Assembly (NCBI RefSeq): GCF_023022965.1
Contig: NZ_CP095462.1
Coordinates: 3,824,001 to 3,888,000, forward strand
Reading direction: 5' to 3'
Origin: Ectobacillus sp. JY-23
Lineage (GTDB): Bacteria; Bacillota; Bacilli; Bacillales; Bacillaceae_G
Length of the DNA stretch: 64,000 nucleotides
Every line of letters begins with the position of its first letter. Position 1 is the first letter of the stretch. This document shows, one piece after another, positions 31,844-40,030 of the stretch. A program made the translations under genes and the position numbers. The notes below the pieces were generated by a model. That model saw only the letters and a program-made list of their open reading frames with translations. It did no database searches and was not told where the DNA came from.

Positions 31844-34800
31844 GTGGAATCTTTACAGTTGCTTCAGTCACATTTGCAACACATACATAACGAACTACAG
31901 GCTCATGCCGCACAAGTTCCGTCTCTTCATGATAAAGAATTGCAAATGAGCATGGAGCGTATAGAGCGGCGTTTAGAACGGCCTTGTTTTACGATTGGTG
32001 TGATGGGACCGCGCAACAGCGGTAAATCGACACTTGTGAATGCTTTACTTGGAGAAGATTTACTGCCGGCCGGGAAAGACTTGGTGGCAGTTGCAACAAC
32101 GCATATTGTATTTGGGGCGCATGATGGAACAGTTATCACCTATCGTGAAAATGGACAAACAGAGCAGATAACAGAGTGGCCGCTTTCTCACGCATTTTAT
32201 GAAGATATGCGTCTTGGGAAATCCATGGAGTATCAACTGTTTCATAAACCAGCTGCTTTATCTTCATGGGATGCCTATGAACATATTGATTTAGTTATTG
32301 CAGATCTACCGGGCGAACAGCTGTATGAAGCAGATTTAGTATTATATGTACTTGATATTACCAGCGATATAACAACAGAGCTGCAAAGGCTGAATTCAGA
32401 TATAAAAGAACGCGCCATATTTATTTTAAATAAAGCAGACCTTGTTAGCGATCCATCTGTACCACAAGCGCAGTGGCAACAAGCTCTTGGCCGCGATGTA
32501 TATGTTGTCAGTGCACAAACATCATTGTATGAACAGCTTGTCGAGCGGGGCGGAGATGCGGCAACCTTTTATCAGCGCACTTTAAAAGAGCGGAGTGCCG
32601 TAGCAACTCTAGTTCGTGCTGGATTGCGTCAGTTAGAGGACGAGGTCATTGTACCAGTGTTTTTAAACCTGCAGCATGAAGCAGAGCGCGCCACGCAATT
32701 GATGCTGCTGAAGCAATCGCAGCGCGTAGCAGCTCTTTGCGAACAAGATGCTGCGCAGCTGCAGAAGCAAATTGAAATGAAAAAAGAAAACCAGATGGCC
32801 GCAGCACTAAAAAAGCAAGCCTTGCATACGTTGCTACAGCAGCATGAAGAAACAAAAGAGCGAATACGCAATGAAATTGAAGCAACGGCGGCTGTCTGTC
32901 AAATTGATGAGACAGAAAAATTTCCACCATTTTTAATGAATCCGTTTCCGTATCATACGGAAAGCGATGAGTTTGAAGAGAAAGAAGTGGCGTATGAAGA
33001 AGGGGAGCAGCGCTTACGCCAGTGGCTCAGTGAGCAGCCACAGCTCGATGTGTCTGCTTCTTATAAAGAAGGTATGCATTATGAGCCGTCTTCGTACAAT
33101 TACTTTGCTATGCTAAATGAGCTTGCGCGTAAAGAGCTGAAGGCACTGAATGAACATGTATACGCATATAGTCAAAAATATCCGAAAACCATTACCTATA
33201 TGGAAATGCCCCAGGATGTCACGCCGCAGCCAATTCGTGTAAATGAAGAGCCAATGCGCTACGATTCGTACTCTAAGGCAATCAGCGTTTCAGCATATGA
33301 GGTGCCTTATACGGACCGGGTGTGGCTTGTTTTCCAAAAAACAAAATATATGACGCTCTATAAATATAGTTTACAATCCGCGGTGCAAATGGCGGAGAGA
33401 GAGTTGACAAAGCGTTATTATTCCTATGCAAAGCAGTATCATGAAGCTTATATGACAGAGAAGTACAATCGATTTGCAGGGCGTGTAATAGAAAGATCTC
33501 TGCATGTTGTTACGAATTCTCAGCAGCATGTGCAGCAGCTATTGTTTCGCACGAAAAAGGAGCTAGATACCCTTCAGCAGCAGATTGATGCGCTTAACGA
33601 GCAAATTGCGTGTACTAAAGCCTTGAAAAAGCGTATTTTGTATAAAACGATGATTGTGACTCATGCGAGGGAGGTTGCGGCGACAGATGATTTGGCTTCA
33701 CTCATTGAAGCTTCGCAGCCGGGAACAACCTTTTTACTTGGAGAAGGAGAATATATCATTGACCGGCCGGTTCTTTTACAATCTGCAGCGTTCATCGGAC
33801 AAGGTACAACATGCACAAAGCTTCGCATAGAAAAGTCGGTGCTGCAAGGTCACAGTTATGATTCGTTTCGCTTTGAACAAATGGCACTCATTTTTACAGA
33901 GCCGTTTCAAATGGATGGTCACTTTTTGTTTGCATCGCATTGTTCATTCCAAAACGCCCGTATTTATACCGGAGACAATACAGAGCTTGTACTACAGTGG
34001 TGCTCATGGAAGGAAGGCATGCTTGAGGTCAGCGGCTCTTACCATATGACAGATTGCGAGCTTCAAGACACAGCTGTTTCTCTCATTAAAGCAGCCAGCG
34101 GTGACATGCATCGTAACAAATGGCAAAATAGTAGCCTGACTTGCGAGCAACAGGCATATGCACAGCTATCTTATAACGAGATGCTTGGAGAGCGTAGCGG
34201 CATAATGGCACGTGACAACAGTCGGTTGGAAATGAAGGGGACCCGCATTTCGCAAGCTGTATGTGCTGTGACGCTTATGCATCAAGCGGTAGCCATTTTC
34301 AAAGAGAATTTGTTTCATGCGAGTAAGAACGGAATTCGTGCGCTTGATGTAGCAACAGTTACAGTAGAAAACAATCGCTTTGAGGGTAATACGGTTGGTC
34401 TTTATGCTGCAAGCAACATAGATGTATTTAGGGGCAATCATATCGAAAACAATCATACCGGTGTTCATATCGCCAGCGGTGAAATAGGTGACTTTAGTAA
34501 CAATATCTTTACCGAAAATATCATCGGCTTACAAGTAACGGGCGAGGGCAACGGAACGATTGAGCATAATACATTTTCAGAGCAGCGTGAGAGCGGCGTT
34601 ATGTTAGAAGGTCATGCGCAAATTTGGCTCGTCAACAACCGCTGTGAAAAACAGCATACCGGTATTGTTTGTAAAGAAGCAGCAGTTGCTGTGCTCGTCA
34701 ACAACACAATAGAAGAAAATGAGATCGGTGTATGTTTGCGCGATGAGGCAAGCGTAGAGGTGAAGCATAACTTCTTTAACAGCAACCGCCAGTGTGGTAT

Positions 34801-35011
34801 GGCAATTACCGGACATGTAACCGGCTCTGTGATCGCAAATCATTACCGCAATAACGGACTCTCGTTTTCAGTTGACACCGCAAAGGTCATGGAATTTGCG
34901 GATAATAAGCAGACTGAACAAGGCTTTGCCGTACTAAAACCGCAATACTGGCAGGCAAAAATGAAAGTAAGGCGTTCAACAAGCAAAGCCAAAAAGCAAA
35001 AACAACGATAA
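31844..35011 (+). CDS. Dynamin-like GTPase fused to a right-handed beta-helix
   Basis: A 1055-residue protein with GTG start. N-terminal dynamin-family GTPase: P-loop GPRNSGKS (residues 55-62), switch Thr85/Thr86 in VATTHIV, DLPG at 154-157 and NKAD at 196-199. Residues about 260-620 are helical and coiled-coil-like, Gln/Glu/Lys-rich (stalk or middle domain). From about 640 to 1035 short repeats with Asn and Gly turns (GIRALDVATVTVENNRFEGN, IEENEIGVCLRD) form a right-handed parallel beta-helix of the NosD/carbohydrate-binding type. The tail is basic (KAKKQKQR). No signal peptide or membrane helix is seen. Dynamins remodel membranes; a beta-helix could bind polysaccharide or act as a rigid platform. 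The combination is not one I recognise. Confidence 0.85.
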   Translation: MESLQLLQSHLQHIHNELQAHAAQVPSLHDKELQMSMERIERRLERPCFTIGVMGPRNSGKSTLVNALLGEDLLPAGKDLVAVATTHIVFGAHDGTVITYRENGQTEQITEWPLSHAFYEDMRLGKSMEYQLFHKPAALSSWDAYEHIDLVIADLPGEQLYEADLVLYVLDITSDITTELQRLNSDIKERAIFILNKADLVSDPSVPQAQWQQALGRDVYVVSAQTSLYEQLVERGGDAATFYQRTLKERSAVATLVRAGLRQLEDEVIVPVFLNLQHEAERATQLMLLKQSQRVAALCEQDAAQLQKQIEMKKENQMAAALKKQALHTLLQQHEETKERIRNEIEATAAVCQIDETEKFPPFLMNPFPYHTESDEFEEKEVAYEEGEQRLRQWLSEQPQLDVSASYKEGMHYEPSSYNYFAMLNELARKELKALNEHVYAYSQKYPKTITYMEMPQDVTPQPIRVNEEPMRYDSYSKAISVSAYEVPYTDRVWLVFQKTKYMTLYKYSLQSAVQMAERELTKRYYSYAKQYHEAYMTEKYNRFAGRVIERSLHVVTNSQQHVQQLLFRTKKELDTLQQQIDALNEQIACTKALKKRILYKTMIVTHAREVAATDDLASLIEASQPGTTFLLGEGEYIIDRPVLLQSAAFIGQGTTCTKLRIEKSVLQGHSYDSFRFEQMALIFTEPFQMDGHFLFASHCSFQNARIYTGDNTELVLQWCSWKEGMLEVSGSYHMTDCELQDTAVSLIKAASGDMHRNKWQNSSLTCEQQAYAQLSYNEMLGERSGIMARDNSRLEMKGTRISQAVCAVTLMHQAVAIFKENLFHASKNGIRALDVATVTVENNRFEGNTVGLYAASNIDVFRGNHIENNHTGVHIASGEIGDFSNNIFTENIIGLQVTGEGNGTIEHNTFSEQRESGVMLEGHAQIWLVNNRCEKQHTGIVCKEAAVAVLVNNTIEENEIGVCLRDEASVEVKHNFFNSNRQCGMAITGHVTGSVIANHYRNNGLSFSVDTAKVMEFADNKQTEQGFAVLKPQYWQAKMKVRRSTSKAKKQKQR

Positions 35012-35052
35012 ACAAATAGGCATGTTTCATCTCGCAATTTGTATATATGATA

Positions 35053-35067
35053 GTGACAACTTGTCAC
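35053..35067 (+). promoter_or_regulatory. 15-nt palindrome before the holin-like gene
   Basis: GTGACAA-C-TTGTCAC is a perfect palindrome with one central base, 44 nt before the holin-like start. It has no T-run, so it is more likely an operator than a terminator. Confidence 0.45.
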
Positions 35068-35110
35068 CGCTTGTCCTGATTATGAATACAATATAGCGGG
35101 GTGAGAAAAG

Positions 35111-35314
35111 ATGAAGCTAACAAAGGAAAACTTGCTGAAACGCTTACGAAACTGGAAGACTTGGGTCGCGCTGTTCGCATTAATTGGCATGATTTTAGAA
35201 AGTCTCGGCTATACAAACTTTCAAGGCACACTTGGAAAATGGGAGGAAACCATCTATACGCTTGGTATTTTACTTGGTGTATGGTCCGACCATGACGGCA
35301 AGCCACAAGAGTAG
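35111..35314 (+). CDS. Phage holin-like small protein (phi-LC3 type)
   Basis: A 67-residue protein starting MKLTKENLLKRLRNWKTWVA. A basic amphipathic start, the conserved NWKTW, and two hydrophobic segments (WVALFALIGMILESLG and IYTLGILLGVWSD) match phi-LC3-type holins, which form membrane lesions for lysin release; Bacillus chromosomes also carry orphan copies. GGGGTGAG precedes the ATG. No lysin, phage structural gene or integrase is adjacent; an M15 peptidase resembling a phage lysin occurs 14.5 kb away. A palindrome lies upstream and a terminator follows directly. Confidence 0.7.
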   Translation: MKLTKENLLKRLRNWKTWVALFALIGMILESLGYTNFQGTLGKWEETIYTLGILLGVWSDHDGKPQE

Positions 35315-35315
35315 G

Positions 35316-35344
35316 AAAGTCCGCTTACGAGCGGGCTTTTTTTA
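35316..35344 (+). terminator. Terminator of the holin-like gene
   Basis: AAAGTCCGCT and AGCGGGCTTTTTTT pair (one wobble) around TACG. Confidence 0.9.
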
Positions 35345-35393
35345 TATGATAAGACAGTAAACAATGTCACTTCTGCTTCTCCGGTGCTCATTA

Positions 35394-35423
35394 TTGACGG
35401 AATGAGCATCTGTGTTTTATAAT
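35394..35423 (+). promoter_or_regulatory. Promoter of the MarR/MMPL operon
   Basis: TTGACG (35394-35399), an 18-nt spacer and TATAAT (35418-35423). The -10 box overlaps the first of the two palindromes. Confidence 0.7.
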
Positions 35424-35452
35424 TCAATCGTTGAATAGTTCAACAATTGAAC
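35422..35452 (+). promoter_or_regulatory. Two tandem palindromic operators for a MarR-type regulator
   Basis: ATTCAA-TCG-TTGAAT (35422-35436) and GTTCAA-CAA-TTGAAC (35438-35452) are both perfect palindromes with 3-nt centres, 16 bp apart. They cover the -10 box and the start region of transcription, just before the MarR gene. Confidence 0.8.
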
Positions 35453-35467
35453 TATAGGGGGTTCACT

Positions 35468-35914
35468 ATGGAAAAACAAAAAATGAGTCATTTAATTGAA
35501 CGGTATGAAGACATTTTTATTTTTGCAACGCGTAAATTAAATGCGCTGCTAGCTGAATTACTGGAGGATTTAACACCAGAGCAATACTTTACGCTGCGTC
35601 ATATTAAACGGTATGGTCCTTGCACATCGAGTACGTTATCAGAGCTGAACTGTGTAAATCGTAGCGCCATGACGGCTATGATTAATAAATTAGCGGCAAA
35701 GGGATACGTAACACGTACAACAGATTCTCAGGACCGCCGCATCATCTGGCTAGAAACAACACAGGAAGCGGAAGCGGTTCTTGCTGCAGGGGAAGAGGAG
35801 ATGCATACCTTTATTGCCTCGTATCTAACAGAACTTGAAGCGGAAGAAGTGGAAAGCTTTATTCATATTTATGAAAAAATTTGGAATATTATCCGCGCAA
35901 AGGAGGAGAAATAA
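35468..35914 (+). CDS. MarR-family regulator, YdgG-like
   Basis: A 148-residue winged-helix regulator. The HTH is around STLSELNCVNRSAMTAMINKLAAKGYV, with the wing TDSQDRRIIWLETTQEAE. AGGGGG precedes the chosen ATG; seven codons upstream in frame are inside the operator. It is followed after 3 nt by an MMPL exporter, the same order as ydgG-ydgH of B. subtilis, and two tandem palindromes cover its promoter. It most likely represses both genes and is released by a lipophilic compound. Confidence 0.88.
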   Translation: MEKQKMSHLIERYEDIFIFATRKLNALLAELLEDLTPEQYFTLRHIKRYGPCTSSTLSELNCVNRSAMTAMINKLAAKGYVTRTTDSQDRRIIWLETTQEAEAVLAAGEEEMHTFIASYLTELEAEEVESFIHIYEKIWNIIRAKEEK

Positions 35915-35917
35915 AGC

Positions 35918-38900
35918 ATGCGTACATTATTGAAGCTACGCTGGGTCTTTTTGGCGCTGTGGGCAGTACTCCTGACTGTGCTTCTGATGTTTGCGCCAAA
36001 TATGGAGCAGCTTGTTCGTGAAAAGGGGAACATTACCATTCCGGACGAATATTCATCGATGGTGGCACATGACATTTTAGAGCGTCACAACAAAGATGAT
36101 GGCAATACACTCTCGGCGGTGCTCGTGTTTCATGATAAAGATGGTATTACCGGAAACAAACAAGAAGAGATTAACAGTATACTAGATAAACTCAAAGAGA
36201 AAGAGGAAGCGCTCGGCCTTGCTGCTTTGACTACATATCGAGACGGTGAAGAGCTGAGGGAGCAGCTTGTTTCTAAGGATAATCAAACGATTTTGACGCT
36301 ACTAGAAGTAGAGCGACAGAACCGTGAAGTTGCGGACATTCGCGCAGCACTAGAAAAGGTTGTAGGCACCCCGAAGGTAGAGCACTATTTTACGGGCGAA
36401 AGCTTCATCGGAGAAGATGTAGTCATTAGCTCACAAAACGGCTTGCATAAAACGGAAATCATTACAGTCGTGTTCATTTTATTTGTATTAATTTTAGTAT
36501 TTCGCTCTGTCGTGGCACCGCTCATTCCATTGCTCACAGTCGGCATTTCATACGTGGCCAGCGCCGCTGTGGTCGCTTATTTGGTGGACTGGTTCAGCTT
36601 CCCGTTATCCAACTTTACCCAAATTTTTATGGTCGCTATTTTATTCGGTATCGGAACGGACTACTGCATTTTATTGCTAAGCCGTTTTAAAGAAGAATTA
36701 CCAAAGCATGAATCAGTGGCCGATGCCATTATTAAAACGTATCAGACTGCGGGGCGCACGGTCTTTTTTAGCGCCTTGGCTGTATTAATCGGATTCTCGG
36801 CCATTGGCTTATCCAAGTTTTCCTTATATCAATCTGCAACAGGTGTGGCGGTCGGCATTCTCGTATTATTAATCGCTTTCGTTACACTTGTACCGCTTGC
36901 AATGTACGCACTAGGTCCGCGTTTGTTTTGGCCAGCAAAATCAATTGCTGGTCACGGTGACAGTAAGCTATGGAGTGCATTCGGTACGTTTTCCTTACAA
37001 AAGCCATTGCGTGCGCTTTTACTTGTTGCAATAATTGTTGTACCCCTTATCAGTAGCTACGATGGAAAATTATCATTTAATTCCTTAAATGAAATTGGTG
37101 AGGATTATGGTTCTGTAAAAGGTTTTAATACAATTGCTGACAGCTTTGGTCCGGGGGAAGTTATGCCGGTGCAGGTTGTTATTGAAGGAAAAGAAAAGCT
37201 AGATTCAGAAGAAGCACTAGCCATCATTGAAAAGGTAAGTCGTGAAGTAGCAAAGCTTTCTTCTGTCGAAAAAGTACGCAGTGCAACGCGGCCGCTCGGT
37301 GAACCGGTTGAGGATTTCTATGTTGCCGACCAGGCTGATTCCTTACAAGACGGTCTTGGACAAGGAAATGACGGTTTAAGTCAAATTAAAGATGGTTTAA
37401 CAGAAGCGAAAGATTCGCTTGCGGTATCTGGTCCAAAGCTTAGCGAAGCAGTGAACGGTTTTGATAGCTTAATTAATGGAACAAAAGGATTGCAAACGGG
37501 CCTTGGACAAATACAAGCTGCTTTAACGCAGGTGGAAAACGGTGTGCGTCAAGGTTCGATGGGGGCCGGACAAATTAAGCAGGAGCTAGCAAAGATTCAG
37601 GAGCAAGTTGCAGCTTCAGTTGCAGGCACGGAAAAGCAAGCACAGCAATTTGCGGAGCTTACAAGAGGCTTGCAGCAACTCAGTCAGCAATACAGCGGTA
37701 TTGAGGCTGGGTTACAAGGAACAAGCACGAAACTCAACCTTGCCGCTTTACAGAAAACCTTTAGCGATTTAGAAAGCCGCTATGATATGAAAAATGATAC
37801 AAGTTATCAAGCCTTAAAAGGAAATGTGCTACAATCTGCTGGCGAAGTAGCGGCGATGCAAAAGGGTCTCGCGCAGATTAATCAAATCATGCAAAATGAG
37901 GTTATTGCACCTCTTGCGCAAAGTGAACAACAATTTGCCGGCGCCGCAGCAGGACAAAAGCAGCTTGCTGATGGTCTTGGCCAAATCGTAACGGCGCTCG
38001 GTCAACTAGAAGCAGGAATAGGGCAGGCAGCTGATGGACAAAGTCAAATTATCGGGAAGTTCCCGCAGGTGACAAACGGATTATCACAAGTAACCAACGG
38101 TCAGCAACAGCTGAAAGATGGCTTTGCACAGCTGCCGGGACAGCTCGGTACATTGCGTGATGGTCTTGGGAAAAGTGCTGATGGTATTGGTGAGGTAACG
38201 AAGGGGCTGGAATCCGCACAGTCCTATCTCAAGGATTTAAACAATTCCGGTGATAAGGAAATGACGGGCTTTTATATTCCAAGCGCCGCACTGGAAAACA
38301 GCGATTTCCAGCAGGTGTTCGATCAATATTTATCAGAAGATAAAGAAGTCGCAAAGCTAGACGTTGTTTTGAAATATAATCCATACTCGAACGAAGCGCT
38401 GGAGGCAACAAAGGATATTAAAGAGGCTGTAAAGCGTGCACTTCGGGGCAGTGATTTAGAAGATGCAAACATCGGGGTGTCTGGTGTATCAGCTGTATCG
38501 GCAGATATGCTAGCAGCATCCAATAGTGACTACAGCCAAACGGTTATTTATATGTTAATTGGTATTACACTCATTTTAGTTGTGATGCTACGTTCTCTCG
38601 TTATGCCGTTATATCTTATCGTCTCGCTCCTGTTGTGCTTCTACAGCTCACTCGCGATTAACGAGCTCATTTTCGTAAATATTCTTGGCTATGACGGTAT
38701 TAACTGGACAATGCCATTCTTTGGCTTCGTGCTCCTCATGGCACTGGGTGTGGACTACAGTATCTTCTTAATGGACCGCTTTAATGAATATAAGGGCATG
38801 AAGGTAACAGAAGCGATGCTACTAGCGATGCGCAACATGGGAACAGTCATTTTCTCTGCAGTAATTATTTTAGGAGGAACGTTCGCTGCGATGTATCCTT

Positions 38901-39070
38901 CCGGTGTGTTATCACTATTGCAAATCGCAACAATCGTACTTGCAGGACTTCTATTGTACGCCTTAGTGTTCTTACCATTCTTCATTCCAGTTATGGTAAA
39001 ATTGTTTGGTAGAGCGAACTGGTTCCCATTCGATCGCAATCAAACAATAGAAAAAGAACTCGATATGTAA
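35918..39070 (+). CDS. MMPL/RND-family exporter, YdgH-like
   Basis: A 1050-residue membrane transporter. Layout: TM1 (residues 8-28), an extracytoplasmic domain to about 180, five further helices (FGIGTDYCILLLSRF is the conserved RND charge motif), a second large external loop (about 390-860), then six helices with the partner motif ALGVDYSIFLMDRFNEY. The second loop has a long helical section rich in repeated GQ/DGL/QL heptads (about 470-790), like YhgE-type proteins and unlike classical MmpL. It is coupled to the MarR gene 3 nt upstream. It probably exports lipids or drugs with proton motive force; substrate unknown. A terminator follows the stop. Confidence 0.9.
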   Translation: MRTLLKLRWVFLALWAVLLTVLLMFAPNMEQLVREKGNITIPDEYSSMVAHDILERHNKDDGNTLSAVLVFHDKDGITGNKQEEINSILDKLKEKEEALGLAALTTYRDGEELREQLVSKDNQTILTLLEVERQNREVADIRAALEKVVGTPKVEHYFTGESFIGEDVVISSQNGLHKTEIITVVFILFVLILVFRSVVAPLIPLLTVGISYVASAAVVAYLVDWFSFPLSNFTQIFMVAILFGIGTDYCILLLSRFKEELPKHESVADAIIKTYQTAGRTVFFSALAVLIGFSAIGLSKFSLYQSATGVAVGILVLLIAFVTLVPLAMYALGPRLFWPAKSIAGHGDSKLWSAFGTFSLQKPLRALLLVAIIVVPLISSYDGKLSFNSLNEIGEDYGSVKGFNTIADSFGPGEVMPVQVVIEGKEKLDSEEALAIIEKVSREVAKLSSVEKVRSATRPLGEPVEDFYVADQADSLQDGLGQGNDGLSQIKDGLTEAKDSLAVSGPKLSEAVNGFDSLINGTKGLQTGLGQIQAALTQVENGVRQGSMGAGQIKQELAKIQEQVAASVAGTEKQAQQFAELTRGLQQLSQQYSGIEAGLQGTSTKLNLAALQKTFSDLESRYDMKNDTSYQALKGNVLQSAGEVAAMQKGLAQINQIMQNEVIAPLAQSEQQFAGAAAGQKQLADGLGQIVTALGQLEAGIGQAADGQSQIIGKFPQVTNGLSQVTNGQQQLKDGFAQLPGQLGTLRDGLGKSADGIGEVTKGLESAQSYLKDLNNSGDKEMTGFYIPSAALENSDFQQVFDQYLSEDKEVAKLDVVLKYNPYSNEALEATKDIKEAVKRALRGSDLEDANIGVSGVSAVSADMLAASNSDYSQTVIYMLIGITLILVVMLRSLVMPLYLIVSLLLCFYSSLAINELIFVNILGYDGINWTMPFFGFVLLMALGVDYSIFLMDRFNEYKGMKVTEAMLLAMRNMGTVIFSAVIILGGTFAAMYPSGVLSLLQIATIVLAGLLLYALVFLPFFIPVMVKLFGRANWFPFDRNQTIEKELDM

Positions 39071-39072
39071 AC

Positions 39073-39107
39073 AAAAAAGCTGCTCCGGTTTCGGAACAGC
39101 TTTTTTA
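39073..39107 (+). terminator. Terminator of the MarR/MMPL operon
   Basis: AAAAAAGCTGCTCCG and CGGAACAGCTTTTTT pair around GTTT. Confidence 0.92.
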
Positions 39108-39211
39108 GGCATGACTCAATCTAAATGATACCAAAAAGAAAAATATAAGTCTATTTCTTTTTTTCTGCATCTGGCAAAATTAATACATACACACCGATAG
39201 GAGGGAAGTAG

Positions 39212-39940
39212 ATGAAACAAAACATTTATGATCATCCTGATTTCTTTAAAGGCTATAAGCAATTGCGACAGTCGCCGCTGAACTACAACAACTTCGTTGA
39301 GCAGCCCGCATTGCGCCGCATGCTGCCGGATTTGAAAGGTAAGCATGTACTAGATCTTGGCTGTGGAATGGGAGAGTTTGCCCGCTTTTGTATTGAGCAG
39401 GGGGCAGCGGAAGTGACCGGTATTGATTTATCGGAAAACATGATTGCCGAAGCACGTAGGCATCCGTCTGAACGTATAACGTATGTACAAGGTTCCATTG
39501 AAGACACACCTCTAGGCCAGTACGACTTAGTCGTAAGCTCTCTTGCACTTCATTATGTAAAAGATTACGAAGGTGTGGTACAAAAAGTAGCTAAGGCCCT
39601 CAGGCCAGGCGGTACTTTTTTGTTTTCTGTTGAGCATCCGATTGTAACTGCAAGCAAACAAGGAGACTGGGTGAAGGATGAAAAGGGAAACAAGCTATAT
39701 TATCCGATAGATCACTATCATGAAGAGGGACAGCGAATCATCTCCTGGTACGTAGATGGTGTAATTATCTACCACCGTACGCTAACCACATTGCTGAACG
39801 GACTCATGCGAGCAGGCTTTACACTGCAGGAAATTGAAGAACCTATACCGACCGAAGAGGGCATACGCCTCATGCCGCGGGTGGCAAATGAACTGCGCAA
39901 ACCATCTTTTTTAATCATAAAGGCGGAAGTCGGCCGATAG
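39212..39940 (+). CDS. Class I SAM-dependent methyltransferase
   Basis: A 242-residue soluble enzyme. The SAM-binding motif I is HVLDLGCGMGEFARF (about residues 46-60), the acidic end of strand 2 is VTGIDLSENMI, and strand 4 is YDLVVSSLALHYV. It resembles the Methyltransf_11/25 type used on small molecules. AGGAGGGAAG precedes the ATG. Its TAG stop is part of a short 21-bp repeat. It has no functional partner nearby and its substrate is unknown. Confidence 0.88.
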   Translation: MKQNIYDHPDFFKGYKQLRQSPLNYNNFVEQPALRRMLPDLKGKHVLDLGCGMGEFARFCIEQGAAEVTGIDLSENMIAEARRHPSERITYVQGSIEDTPLGQYDLVVSSLALHYVKDYEGVVQKVAKALRPGGTFLFSVEHPIVTASKQGDWVKDEKGNKLYYPIDHYHEEGQRIISWYVDGVIIYHRTLTTLLNGLMRAGFTLQEIEEPIPTEEGIRLMPRVANELRKPSFLIIKAEVGR

Positions 39941-39980
39941 AGAGAAAAATTGGCCGATAGAAGAGGAGAATTGACCGATA
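39930..39980. repeat. Three short tandem repeats (about 21 bp)
   Basis: GGCCGATAGA, GGCCGATAGA and GACCGATAGA recur every 21 bp, separated by GA-rich text ending in AATT. The first copy supplies the stop codon of the methyltransferase gene. Confidence 0.6.
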
Positions 39981-39996
39981 GACTAAACTATAAAGT

Positions 39997-40030
39997 AAAA
40001 AATCCCCATCACTGGATGGGGATTTTTTCG
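39997..40030. terminator. Bidirectional terminator at the end of odhAB
   Basis: AAAAAATCCCCATC and GATGGGGATTTTTT pair perfectly around ACTG; it serves odhB on the minus strand and the methyltransferase on the plus strand. Confidence 0.92.

Noticed and set aside
35111-35314. Prophage remnant
   Set aside because: A single holin-like gene without lysin, structural genes, integrase or attachment sites is not enough to call a prophage.
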